Assembly (NCBI RefSeq): GCF_004798665.1
Contig: NZ_CP039292.1
Location: forward strand, 1,798,001 to 1,862,000
Origin: Actinomyces procaprae
GTDB taxonomy: Bacteria; Actinomycetota; Actinomycetes; Actinomycetales; Actinomycetaceae
DNA length: 64,000 bases
Direction: 5' to 3'
Position numbers and translations under genes: made by a program. The notes beneath the pieces are model-generated. The model saw only the letters and a list, made by a program, of their open reading frames with translations. It was not told where the DNA came from and made no database searches. This document shows positions 55,050 to 63,974 of the stretch, one piece after another. Within the stretch, counting starts at the first letter, position 1. The number at the start of each line of letters is the position of its first letter.

Positions 55050-55166
55050 GGCGCCAGCATAGGCGAGCGCCCTCTCCAGCTGGGGCCCGCGCCGAAAGGT
55101 GGGACGCAGCGCACGCCGTCGGCCGCGCTCCCCTGCCGCGACTCGTTGCGCGCAGCGAGCTCAGAA

Positions 55167-55206
55167 GGGGTCGGGCGAACGCGTTCTCCTGCGCCCGCCC
55201 GACCCC
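55167..55206 (-). terminator. Terminator of pfkA
   Basis: GGGGTCGGGCG (55167-55177) pairs with CGCCCGACCCC (55196-55206) across an 18-base loop, 28 bp past the pfkA stop. Confidence 0.7.
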
Positions 55207-55233
55207 TATTAGCCGGTTGGCTGAGCCTGCGGC

Positions 55234-56466
55234 TCAGGCCTCGCCGCCGGTGGGTGCGGCGGGCTCGAGGTTCTGGCCGAGCTCGGCAAGCAGGTCGACG
55301 AACCACTGCTGAGTGATGTCGAAGGGCTTGCCGCCGGCGATGCGGTCAAAGGCGATGGCGCCGAGCTGGTCGCCGTTCTCCTCATCCTGGCCGATGACGC
55401 CGGGCTCGCCGCGCAGCGCGCACTCGACGGCGAGGTCGCACATCTGCTTGATCAGGGCCAGGTCCTCCTCATTGGCGGCGGATGCGCGCGAGTAGTAGCC
55501 GGACTTCTGCACCATGACCTTCTCGGCGCCGATCTTGTCGGCGAACTGGCGGGCGAACCACTGGCCGGGGTTGATGGTGTCGAGCTTGACGTGGCCGAAG
55601 GGGTCGCGCTGGACCTCTTCACCCTTGGCCTCCATCTCCGCGATGATCTCGGGGACGCCGGCGCCCTCGGACAGGAAGATGTTGACGTTGCCCTGCTCGT
55701 CCATGATGGCCTTGAGGCGCTCGGCCTCGGCGGCGATGTCCAGCTTGGCCTCCGGCACGAAGACGGCGTGCACGTCCCAGCGCTCCTTGGTGAGCCCCAA
55801 CGAGGGCGCCCACTGGCGGTCCTTGAGCAGCTCGTGGTAGCGGCGGGCGGTCTCGGCGGTGAGGTAGCCGCAGTTGCGGCCCATGCACTCGTGGACGATC
55901 AGCATGCGCGGGTTCGAGCGGTGCTCGCCGATTACGTTGAGAGCGAAGCCGGCACCCTGCTCGGCGGCGGTCCAGGCGCCCAGCGACTGGCGGATCGGGA
56001 CGACGTCGTTGTCGATCGTCTTGGGCAGGCCGACGACGGTGAGGTCGTAGTCGTGCTCGTGCAGGTAGGCGGCCAGGTCGGCGGCGGTGGTGTTGGTGTC
56101 GTCACCGCCGATGGTGTGCAGCACGTCGACGCCATCCTCGCGCAGCCGCTCCGCGGCGAAGGCGAGCGGGTCCACGCCCTCCTCAACCAGGCCGCGCTCG
56201 ACCAGGTTCTTGGCGTTGGTGAGCTTGACGCGGGAGTTGCCGATCGGGGAGCCGCCGTACTGGCGCAGCACGCCGGCGTTCTTGCGGCCCTCGTCGTCGA
56301 TGACGACGTAGTTGCCGGTGAGCAGGCCGTGGTAGCCGTACTGGTAGGCGATGATCTCAACGTCGGGGGCGACCTCGGTGTAGCGCTCGATGAGGTCGCC
56401 TACGGCGGCGGACAGGCAGGGGGCGAAGCCGCCCGCGGTGAGGAGGGCGACGCGACGGATCGACAT
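55234..56466 (-). CDS. pfkA: 6-phosphofructokinase, pyrophosphate-dependent type
   Basis: 410 residues. The PFK fold motifs include LTAGGFAPCLSAAV, GGSPIGNSR, GGDDTNTTAADLA (120-132), PKTIDND (148-154) and MGRNCGYLT. The second Asp in GGDDT, instead of Gly in ATP enzymes (GGDGS), and Lys149 in PKTIDND, are the accepted signs of a PPi-dependent enzyme. PPi-dependent PFK is known from Actinomyces. ATG 56466 has AAGG upstream, and TAGGAT (56509-56504) may be its -10. The upstream neighbour is the NACHT-type gene. Confidence 0.93.
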   Translation of the reverse strand: MSIRRVALLTAGGFAPCLSAAVGDLIERYTEVAPDVEIIAYQYGYHGLLTGNYVVIDDEGRKNAGVLRQYGGSPIGNSRVKLTNAKNLVERGLVEEGVDPLAFAAERLREDGVDVLHTIGGDDTNTTAADLAAYLHEHDYDLTVVGLPKTIDNDVVPIRQSLGAWTAAEQGAGFALNVIGEHRSNPRMLIVHECMGRNCGYLTAETARRYHELLKDRQWAPSLGLTKERWDVHAVFVPEAKLDIAAEAERLKAIMDEQGNVNIFLSEGAGVPEIIAEMEAKGEEVQRDPFGHVKLDTINPGQWFARQFADKIGAEKVMVQKSGYYSRASAANEEDLALIKQMCDLAVECALRGEPGVIGQDEENGDQLGAIAFDRIAGGKPFDITQQWFVDLLAELGQNLEPAAPTGGEA

Positions 56467-56572
56467 CGGAAACCTTTCGTAGGTGGTGGGGCATGTCGCG
56501 GCCATCCTATCGGGATGCCGCCCCCGCGCGCCCGGAATCAGACCGAGCAGAAGCCTCCGGCAACGAATGAGG

Positions 56573-59500
56573 TCACACCGCCTCACCATGGTCCTCGGCG
56601 AGCAGGCGCTCGTCGACTAGCCGCGTCGCGAACTCGGGGGCGACGCACGCCAGCACATCGAAGCGCTCGAACACAGGTGCTCCATACAGCCAGCTCCGAG
56701 CAATCGCAGAGCGCGCCAGGCTGAGCCACCCCTCATATGCCTCCGGGTCGGCGACATGGCTTTGAGCGACTTCGACGCCGGCCTCGGCAAGGGTACCCAA
56801 GTAGGAACGACTGGCTTCAGAAGACTCGATCTCAACCGCTCGGACAATTTGCCCCTTGAATAGAGCTTCAGCTGCCTCGACGTCCCCCTCACGTACAAGT
56901 CCTTGAATCACTATCGACAGCGCGCGAGCCAGCGCAAGAGCCCGATCCATGAGCAGGGCGAAGTCAGTTTTCTGCGCAACGGCCAACGCCTCCTCGACGA
57001 CCTCACGTGCCCGCCCGCTCTGTCCCATTTCCGCCAGCGCCCGCGCCACATCCACCAGCAGGCGCCCCCGATCCGAAGGATACTCGCTCTCACGCGCAGC
57101 GGCCAACGCCTCCTCGGCAAACTCACGCGCCCGCCCGCTCTGTCCCATTTCCGCCAGCGCCCGCGCCACATCCACCAACGCACGCGCTCGCCCCGGAGGA
57201 TACTCGATCTCACTCGCAGCGGCCAATGCCTCCTCGGCAACCTCACGCGCCCGCACAACATCACCCACATCCACCAACGCACGCGCAACATCCGCCAACA
57301 CGTCAATCCGGCCCGACGGATCCCAGGGTTCCTCAATCTGATGTGCAGTGGCCAACGCCTCCTCGGCAACCTCACGCGCCCGCACAACACCACCCACATC
57401 CACCAACGCACGCGCAACATCCGCCAACACGTCAATCCGGCTCCACGGATCCCAGGGAGACTCAATCTGATGTGCAGTGGCCAACGCCTCCTCGGCAACC
57501 TCACGCGCCCGCACAACACCACCCACATCCGCCAACGCACGCGCCACACCCGCCAACGCACCCACCATAAACGCCAATGCCTTCACCCGATCCGAGGAAG
57601 ACTCAATCTGATGTGCAGTGGCCAACGCCTCCTCGGCAACCTCACGCGCCCGCACAACATCACCCACAAGCGCCGAAGCACGCGCCATGTTCATCAACAA
57701 CACTGCCCGGAAACCAGACTGCTTGTTGATCTCACGCACAGCAGCCAGCGCCTGGTCGGCGACCTCACGCGCTCGCTCAGCCCACCCCGCGTCGGCCAGC
57801 GCACGGGCCAAATCCACCAAAAACACGGTCCGGTCACGAGACTTCTTGGGTTGACGCGCAGCAACCAATGCCTGCTCAGCAACCTCACCCGCCTGCACAA
57901 CATCACCCATAGCTGCCAGCGCACCGGCCACATGCGCCAACGCCCACGCCCGATCCGAAGGAGACACGATCTCACGCGCAACAGCCAACGCTCGAGAAGC
58001 ATCACCCGCGTCGGCCAGCGCACCGGCCACATGCGCCAACGCCCACGCCCGATCCGAAGGAGACTCGATCTCACGCGCAACGGCCAACGCTCGAGAAGCA
58101 TCACCCGCGTCGGCCAGCGCACCGGCCACATACGCCAAAGCCCACACCCGATCCGGAAGATACTCGCTCTCACGCGCAGCGGCCAACGCCTGGTCGGCGA
58201 CCTCGCCCGCCTGCTCAACCCGCTCCGCAGCTACCAAGCCCAGCGCCACATCCGCCAACGCCCACGCCCGATCCGAAGGAGACTCGATCTCACGCGCAGC
58301 CGCCAACGCCTCCTCGGCAGCCGCACGTGCACGCCCGCTCTGTCCCATTTCCACCAGCGCCCCCTCCACCTCAACCAACGCCTTAATCCGACCCCACGGA
58401 CCCCAGGGAGACTCGACCTCGCGCGCAGCGGCCAACGCCTCCTCGGCAACCTCACGCGCACGCCCGCTCTGTCCCATTTCCACCAGCGCCCGCACCACAC
58501 CCACTAGCACCCGCGCCCGATCCGAAGGTGACTCGATCTCACTCGCAGCGGCCAACGCCTCCTCAGCAACCTCACGCGCCCGCACAACACCACCCACATC
58601 CACCAACGCACGCGCAACATCCACCAACTCCCGCGCCCGATCCGAAGGTGACTCGAACTCACTCGCAGCGGCCAACGCCTCCTCAGCAACCTCACGCGCC
58701 CGCACAACACCACCCACATCCACCAACGCACGCGCAACACTCACCAACAGCCGTGCCCGATCCGAAGGAGACCTGATCTCACGCGCAGCACTCTCAGCAA
58801 AAGAGACTAAGCAGGACGCACTGTCTCCGCGCCCATTCCCATTAGGCGAGCTCCCAGCACCTTGGATTACCTCGCCGACGTCAAGGCGCTCAAGAGACTC
58901 CCGTATGGCGTCAATCCCAACATCAACCAATTCGCAGTCACTCGTTCCATGCGCACACACGTAAACCTGAACCGCGAGATCCACAAGACATCCCAGGACC
59001 GAATCGCGAAGCGAAGGAATCGCTACCACAGAGTCGATCACCTCGGGCACCAAGCGAACGAAACCATCTCCACGACCCGACTCGATCGCAGCCCTGACAA
59101 CCTCCTTCAAAGCATCAATTCTCGCACTCGGTTCAAAGACCGCTAAAACTATGTCCATAACCGCCACAGCTTCTCGACTAAGATGCGTCACCCAAGTCGC
59201 CAATACCCCGGGAACATAACGCCAACGAGCTAGGATGCCATCGCGCTTTTCGGCGATTCCATGAAGTGCGGGAACCAGTCGTTCCGGTAGTTCACCATCG
59301 AGCACCTTCAGGTATTCCCGGTCAAGCACCCGCAATACCCTCGAAGCCGTGCCGGAACGTCTGCGGATCTCCTCATACCGACCCGGCTCAAGCAGCACCT
59401 CAACCGCCCCAGCATCCACACCCTCGCCGGACGCCACCATATCGAAACAAGCCTCACTCAGCATGTAGGCCGGCGTCTCCCTCGACCACCCCCGTTCCGC

Positions 59501-61060
59501 TCGATCCCTGACCCAACGCACGATATCCGCGCGGTAAGGAGCAAGCGCCCGCTCACGGACCCCGGCCCACCAGCGCTCATCGCCATCCCCATTGTCACTG
59601 GCAGCGTCAGAATCGATTTCCCGGAGAATCGCCCTCAGCACAGCGTCGTGCCCCAGGCGATAGGCACACACATCCTGATTGCCGAATTCCACTTTGACCG
59701 GAGTAAGCATGCGCCCAGGCGAACTGCTGACACACCGATTCACCTCATGCAAGGAAAGTTTCCGACTAGGTTCAAATATATTCAGCAATGAGCGCAGGTC
59801 ATTCTCCGTGAGGGCCCCGCCGCTGGCAGCAAGGAAAGCGCCGATGTTCGCTGCGAGTGGGTTTTCGAAAAACCGCTCAATGCTCTTTGTATTGATGCTC
59901 CGTCTCGCGATAGTAGAGGGGACCAGCGGCACAACATCGCGACTCCCCGCCGCCTCACACAGCACATCCTCCGGCAGCCGGGGGTTGGGGCGGGAAGCGG
60001 TGATAATCTTGATTCCATCCGGAAGCTGGCGCGGAAGCAATGACAAAATAGAGGACACGCCACCCTGGTCGGCATGCTCGAAATAGACATCCTCATCAAT
60101 TCCGTCAACGAGCAGCACCAATACCTGCGGTTCGCGGGCCGCACGGCAGGCGATTGCGGCGCGTTCCAACTGCAAGGTGAACTCAGTCGGTTGTTCGGGA
60201 CCATTCGTCCAAGCCACATATTCCTCGCCAAGGATATCGGCAAGCTGGGCGCGGACCACGAAGGAGAACCTTTCGCGGTCGTTCCCGTCGCCACCAATAC
60301 GGCGCACGAAAAAGGAGATCACTTTCGCGTCCGCTGGCGGCCTGCGAGCCAAGGTTGCCGTAAGCGCTGTTTTGCCGCTGACCATTTCCGCCTCCACCGC
60401 ATACCAAGTTCTGCCGGAGTCACGGCAGAAGTCATGTAGGTCGGCAATCTCCGTCTCACGCGCCTCCAGCTCCTCCGGAGCGAGTTCTTGGATCACATCT
60501 GCATGTTCCGCAACAACCACTCGTGTCTTCGACGCCTGCGCAGGACGACTGCGCAGCTCACTCAAGGTCGAATCAATGCGGTCCATCTGCGTGAGCAGTT
60601 CACGCAGCGCCTCCTCATTACTGAACCGCTTTACCACCTGCTTGCACGCCACGGCGAGCACGAGGTCAAAAGCCTGCTTCGCGGACTCGTCCGCCAGCCT
60701 CGCTCGTCGCGTCTTACCACCATTCTCAAGCAGGGTATCTCGCAACTTCTCCCACTCAAACCCCGCGTCACGTCGCTGACGGTCCGTCAGCCTATCGATG
60801 AGCGCGGCGACCTCGCGTCCCACCACCGACCAATCCGCGTCAGAAATACCCTCATGCTCGCGCGGTACCTCGGCGGCGACATCACGAGCAATCGTCTCAG
60901 CGGACAGCGCCCGGATGGCCCCATGCTCGCAGCGCCGTTGAAACCGCTGGAGCAGCCCTGACACCTCGCCGACCACTGCAGCGGCTGTCCCATTTCCGGA
61001 GTCGAGGAGCAGCAGCTTGGTGATGGAGATGCCGATGTCGATGAAGGCATAAGAAACCAC
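56573..61060 (-). CDS. Large NACHT/STAND-type NTPase with long TPR-like array
   Basis: 1,495 residues. An N-terminal helical region (about 1-200) of no recognised family precedes the NTPase core. A P-loop variant EAEMVSGKTAL (223-233) has Ala for the first Gly; LVLLVDGIDEDVYF (314-327) is a NACHT-like Walker B; KIITASRP (351-358) fits the sensor-1 Arg. A helical middle (about 390-750) follows. From about 754 to 1363 are some 15 helical repeats, mostly 40 residues, of the type DRARxLVDVARALVDVGG / VVRAREVAEEALAAASEIE, TPR-like. A unique tail of 130 residues ends the protein. GTG 61060 has AGGAG five bases upstream. No signal peptide is apparent. STAND proteins with TPR sensors include anti-phage Avs and bacterial NACHT proteins; that role is inference. 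Confidence 0.85.
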   Translation of the reverse strand: MVSYAFIDIGISITKLLLLDSGNGTAAAVVGEVSGLLQRFQRRCEHGAIRALSAETIARDVAAEVPREHEGISDADWSVVGREVAALIDRLTDRQRRDAGFEWEKLRDTLLENGGKTRRARLADESAKQAFDLVLAVACKQVVKRFSNEEALRELLTQMDRIDSTLSELRSRPAQASKTRVVVAEHADVIQELAPEELEARETEIADLHDFCRDSGRTWYAVEAEMVSGKTALTATLARRPPADAKVISFFVRRIGGDGNDRERFSFVVRAQLADILGEEYVAWTNGPEQPTEFTLQLERAAIACRAAREPQVLVLLVDGIDEDVYFEHADQGGVSSILSLLPRQLPDGIKIITASRPNPRLPEDVLCEAAGSRDVVPLVPSTIARRSINTKSIERFFENPLAANIGAFLAASGGALTENDLRSLLNIFEPSRKLSLHEVNRCVSSSPGRMLTPVKVEFGNQDVCAYRLGHDAVLRAILREIDSDAASDNGDGDERWWAGVRERALAPYRADIVRWVRDRAERGWSRETPAYMLSEACFDMVASGEGVDAGAVEVLLEPGRYEEIRRRSGTASRVLRVLDREYLKVLDGELPERLVPALHGIAEKRDGILARWRYVPGVLATWVTHLSREAVAVMDIVLAVFEPSARIDALKEVVRAAIESGRGDGFVRLVPEVIDSVVAIPSLRDSVLGCLVDLAVQVYVCAHGTSDCELVDVGIDAIRESLERLDVGEVIQGAGSSPNGNGRGDSASCLVSFAESAAREIRSPSDRARLLVSVARALVDVGGVVRAREVAEEALAAASEFESPSDRARELVDVARALVDVGGVVRAREVAEEALAAASEIESPSDRARVLVGVVRALVEMGQSGRAREVAEEALAAAREVESPWGPWGRIKALVEVEGALVEMGQSGRARAAAEEALAAAREIESPSDRAWALADVALGLVAAERVEQAGEVADQALAAARESEYLPDRVWALAYVAGALADAGDASRALAVAREIESPSDRAWALAHVAGALADAGDASRALAVAREIVSPSDRAWALAHVAGALAAMGDVVQAGEVAEQALVAARQPKKSRDRTVFLVDLARALADAGWAERAREVADQALAAVREINKQSGFRAVLLMNMARASALVGDVVRAREVAEEALATAHQIESSSDRVKALAFMVGALAGVARALADVGGVVRAREVAEEALATAHQIESPWDPWSRIDVLADVARALVDVGGVVRAREVAEEALATAHQIEEPWDPSGRIDVLADVARALVDVGDVVRAREVAEEALAAASEIEYPPGRARALVDVARALAEMGQSGRAREFAEEALAAARESEYPSDRGRLLVDVARALAEMGQSGRAREVVEEALAVAQKTDFALLMDRALALARALSIVIQGLVREGDVEAAEALFKGQIVRAVEIESSEASRSYLGTLAEAGVEVAQSHVADPEAYEGWLSLARSAIARSWLYGAPVFERFDVLACVAPEFATRLVDERLLAEDHGEAV
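56972..58771 (-). repeat. Coding tandem repeats (mostly 120 bp, some 99 and 126 bp)
   Basis: The TPR-like part of the gene is built of DNA repeats. Units at about 58510-58629 and 58630-58749 differ at only a few of 120 bases. A 99-bp unit at 57968-58066 is repeated at 58067-58165 with few changes. Units near 57341-57466 are 126 bp. Such DNA identity suggests recent duplication and easy change of copy number. Confidence 0.88.
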
Positions 61061-61105
61061 GGGTGCTCCTCGGGGAGTGATGGGCAGGTCCGGCGCCGCG
61101 CGGCG

Positions 61106-62044
61106 TCAGTCCACGGCATCGTCCGGCCCGCCCGGCTCGTCGCCCCGCTCCGGCCGCTCCTCCGGCTCGGCGGCGTCCGAGTCTACGCCCTCGCCGTCCG
61201 GCTCCGGCTCGGCGCCTTCGGGCTCGTCTGGCTCCGCCGGCGGCTCGGGGACCTCGACGTCGGGGGCGGGGCGGCCGCCGGGGGCCTGGACCGGAGCGGC
61301 CGCCGGCCGCTTGGCGGCCAGCTCCTCGAGCATCTCGTTGACGACCTCCTCGGCCGTCTTCTTCTCCGCGTCCATCGCCTTCTTCACGTCCGCGGCGTAC
61401 AGGTCCACATACTCCTGGCCGGACAGCGCCATCAGCGCGTACATGATCTCGTCGGTGATGGAGCGCAGCACGAAGCGGTCATTCTCCAGGCCCTTATAGC
61501 GGGAGAAGTCCAGCGGCTCACCGATCACGATGCCCACCCGGTGCCGGGTGGAGGGCACCACCTGGCCGATGGGCTGCGCCAGGTTCGAGCCGATCATCGC
61601 CACCGGAATCACTGGCGCCCCGGTTGCCAGGGCGATCCGTGCGACCCCGGTCTTGCCACGGTAAAGGCGCCCGTCGGGGCTGCGCGTGCCCTCGGGGTAG
61701 ATGCCGAACAGCTCACCTGAGCGCAGCCGGTCAATGCCGGCCTGCAGGGCCGCCATTGAGGCCTTGCCTCCGGAGCGGTCCACGGGAATGGTGCCGACGG
61801 CGGTCATGAAGTTCTTCACCGCCCAGCCCTTGATGCCCTTGCCGGTGAAGTAGTCGGACTTCCCGATGAAGGCGACCTCGCGGTCCATCAGCAACGGCAG
61901 GAAGAAGGAGTCGATCACCGCAAGGTGGTTCGAGGCCAGGATGGCGGGCCCCTCGGCGGGAATGTTCTCCTCGCCCCGGATCCAGGGCTGGTACAGCATC
62001 TCCATGGCAGGGCCGACGGCGGCCTTGATACCTCGGTACCCCAT
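61106..62044 (-). CDS. plsC: 1-acyl-sn-glycerol-3-phosphate acyltransferase (PlsC family)
   Basis: 312-residue phospholipid acyltransferase at the membrane surface. The catalytic NHLAVID (HX4D, about residue 39) and the phosphate-binding YPEGTRSPDG (about 116) are clear, with a further PVIPVAMIG block. Residues from about 230 form a charged, Pro/Glu/Asp-rich tail of some 80 residues not needed for the fold. ATG 62044 has CAGGAGG upstream. The NACHT-type gene starts 45 bp after its stop on the same strand, so the two may be co-transcribed. A plsC gene in this position is also found in Mycobacterium tuberculosis. Confidence 0.93.
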   Translation of the reverse strand: MGYRGIKAAVGPAMEMLYQPWIRGEENIPAEGPAILASNHLAVIDSFFLPLLMDREVAFIGKSDYFTGKGIKGWAVKNFMTAVGTIPVDRSGGKASMAALQAGIDRLRSGELFGIYPEGTRSPDGRLYRGKTGVARIALATGAPVIPVAMIGSNLAQPIGQVVPSTRHRVGIVIGEPLDFSRYKGLENDRFVLRSITDEIMYALMALSGQEYVDLYAADVKKAMDAEKKTAEEVVNEMLEELAAKRPAAAPVQAPGGRPAPDVEVPEPPAEPDEPEGAEPEPDGEGVDSDAAEPEERPERGDEPGGPDDAVD

Positions 62045-62153
62045 GAGGGCCTCCTGTGCTGCGGCGGGCGGGAAGTCGCCGGGCCGTCCGGGTTACGCCC
62101 GCCGGGCGTGTCCGCGGCTGGATCGGCTGCGCACAGCAGTCTAGCCTCGCGAC

Positions 62154-63902
62154 GTGCCCGCCGATGCGCCATCGCCCGATCCGCCCGTCGCCGTCCGCCC
62201 CGACGACGACCGACGAGGCGTGCGCGAGCGGCTACCGGTGCAGGCATCATTCGCGGATATGGGCACGCCCCTGCGCGAGGCGACCTTCGTCGTCGTGGAC
62301 CTGGAGACCACTGGCGGCGGGCCCGGAGCCCACGCCATCACTGAGATCGGTGCCGTCAAGGTGCGTGGCGGCGTGGTCGATTCGGAATTCTCCACGCTCG
62401 TAAATCCGGGCGCCGCGATCCCCGCACAGATCACGCTCATGACCGGCATCACCAACGCCATGGTCGCCGATGCCCCTGCGGTCGGCCAGGCGCTGGCCGC
62501 CTTTCTTCACTGGGCGCGCCTTGGCGACCGGACCACGGTGGCGGTGGCCCACAATGCCCGCTTCGACCTCGGGCATCTGCGCGGAGCCGCCCACGCCCTC
62601 AACCTGACCTGGGACGAGCCCACCGTACTGGACACCTTGGCGCTCGCACGGCGGGCATGGAGCCGGACAGAGGTGCCCAACCACAAGCTGGGGACGCTCG
62701 CCGCCTTCGTGGGCTCGCCGACTACGCCCACCCACCGCGCACTGGACGACGCGCGCGCCACCGTGGACGTGCTGCACGCCGCCCTGGAGGTGCTGGCCCC
62801 GCAGGGAGTCACCCACCTGGAGGACCTGGCCACCGCCACCGACCCAGTGCCCGCAGCCCGGCGGGTCAAGAGCCGTCTGGCGGACGGTCTTCCCGCCGCA
62901 CCCGGCGTCTACCAGTTCCTGTCCCCCGCCGGGCAGGTGCTGTACGTGGGCAGTGCCGTCAACCTGCGCCGACGGGTGCGCTCCTACTTCACGGCCGCGG
63001 AGAAGCGCGCCCAGGTCGCCCGGATGCTGGACACGACCGTGTCCGTGCGGGCAATCGAGACTCCCACCGAGCTGGAGGCGCGCGTGCGCGAGCTGCGGCT
63101 GATCGCCGAGCTGGATCCGCCGGTCAACCGGCGCTCCCGCACCCCGCAGCGGCGTCCGTGGCTGCGCCTGGCTGCCGCACCGCACCCGCACCTGGCGCTG
63201 ACCACCGCGCTGCCACTTGACGATGCGGGGGCTGCCATCGGCCCCTTCCCGTCGCGCACCGCTGCCCAGGAGGCGCGGCGGGCCGCCGAGTCGGTGCTGC
63301 GCCTGGATGCGTGGGATGGGCACAGCGCCCGCGCGGTGCGCCGCGCGGACTCTCCGGCCGACGGCGCCACGGCCGCCCGCGCCCTGGCTGGAGAGATCGA
63401 CCTGGTGGCCCTGCCGCTGTTGGAGCGGATCGGCGAGCTGTCGGAAAAGGAGCGCTACGAGGAGGCGGGGCTGTGGACCCGGCGGCTGCGGGCGCTGCTG
63501 CTGGGGGCGTGCCGGGCGGAGAAGGTCCGGCCACTGCTGACCTGCCCGCGCCTGGTAGCGGCTCGACGGCGGGAGGGCGGCGGCTGGGAGCTGGTGGACG
63601 TGCGCTGGGGCCGCCTGGCGGGCTCGGCCGTAACGCCTCCCGGAGCGGACCCGCGCCCCACAATCGCGACGCTGCGCGCAACCGCGCAGGTGGTGGACCG
63701 ACCCGCGCGCGTCGGGGCGGACACCAGTGTGGAGGAGACGGCACTGCTTGCGGACTGGGTGCTGGACGCGGGTGCGCGGCTGGTTGAGGTCGCGGGCGTC
63801 GACGACGCCTCCCCTCGCATTACCGACGGGCCGGCGACAGCGCTTACGTGGCCAGTGGGAGCCGCCGTGAGGCACCGCCGCGTCATCGACGCCGAGGCGT
63901 GA
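62154..63902 (+). CDS. DEDDh exonuclease fused to GIY-YIG (UvrC/Cho-like) domain
   Basis: 582 residues, of the Rv2191 type. The N-terminal exonuclease has VVVDLETTG (Asp49, Glu51), VAHNARFDLG (Asp138) and HRALDDA (His194, Asp199), as in DnaQ. A GIY-YIG domain follows (about 245-330) with PGVYQFL, VLYVGSAVNLRRRVRSYF and ELRLIAELDPPVNRR. The C-terminal 240 residues are unassigned. A DNA repair or processing role is likely. GTG 62154 has TAGCCT (62142-62147) six bases upstream, so it is leaderless. It is divergent from plsC. Confidence 0.9.
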   Translation: MPADAPSPDPPVAVRPDDDRRGVRERLPVQASFADMGTPLREATFVVVDLETTGGGPGAHAITEIGAVKVRGGVVDSEFSTLVNPGAAIPAQITLMTGITNAMVADAPAVGQALAAFLHWARLGDRTTVAVAHNARFDLGHLRGAAHALNLTWDEPTVLDTLALARRAWSRTEVPNHKLGTLAAFVGSPTTPTHRALDDARATVDVLHAALEVLAPQGVTHLEDLATATDPVPAARRVKSRLADGLPAAPGVYQFLSPAGQVLYVGSAVNLRRRVRSYFTAAEKRAQVARMLDTTVSVRAIETPTELEARVRELRLIAELDPPVNRRSRTPQRRPWLRLAAAPHPHLALTTALPLDDAGAAIGPFPSRTAAQEARRAAESVLRLDAWDGHSARAVRRADSPADGATAARALAGEIDLVALPLLERIGELSEKERYEEAGLWTRRLRALLLGACRAEKVRPLLTCPRLVAARRREGGGWELVDVRWGRLAGSAVTPPGADPRPTIATLRATAQVVDRPARVGADTSVEETALLADWVLDAGARLVEVAGVDDASPRITDGPATALTWPVGAAVRHRRVIDAEA

Positions 63903-63957
63903 GGCGTTGACGCCGCCCCTCCCTCAGCGCCGATCGGCCGGGGGTCGGACGGCTTCG

Positions 63958-63974
63958 GCCGGCTCTCAGCCGGC
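63958..63974. terminator. Hairpin between the exonuclease gene and the next gene
   Basis: GCCGGCT-CTC-AGCCGGC, a seven-pair stem with a three-base loop, overlapping the presumed stop codon of the minus-strand gene at the window edge. Confidence 0.4.

Noticed and set aside
53652..55316. A 554-codon plus-strand frame
   Set aside because: Antisense to aroG, which has all class II DAHP synthase motifs.
56903..58507. A 534-codon plus-strand frame rich in Arg/His/Pro/Thr repeats
   Set aside because: It is the antisense shadow of the TPR-like repeats. Its periodicity is explained by the minus-strand gene.
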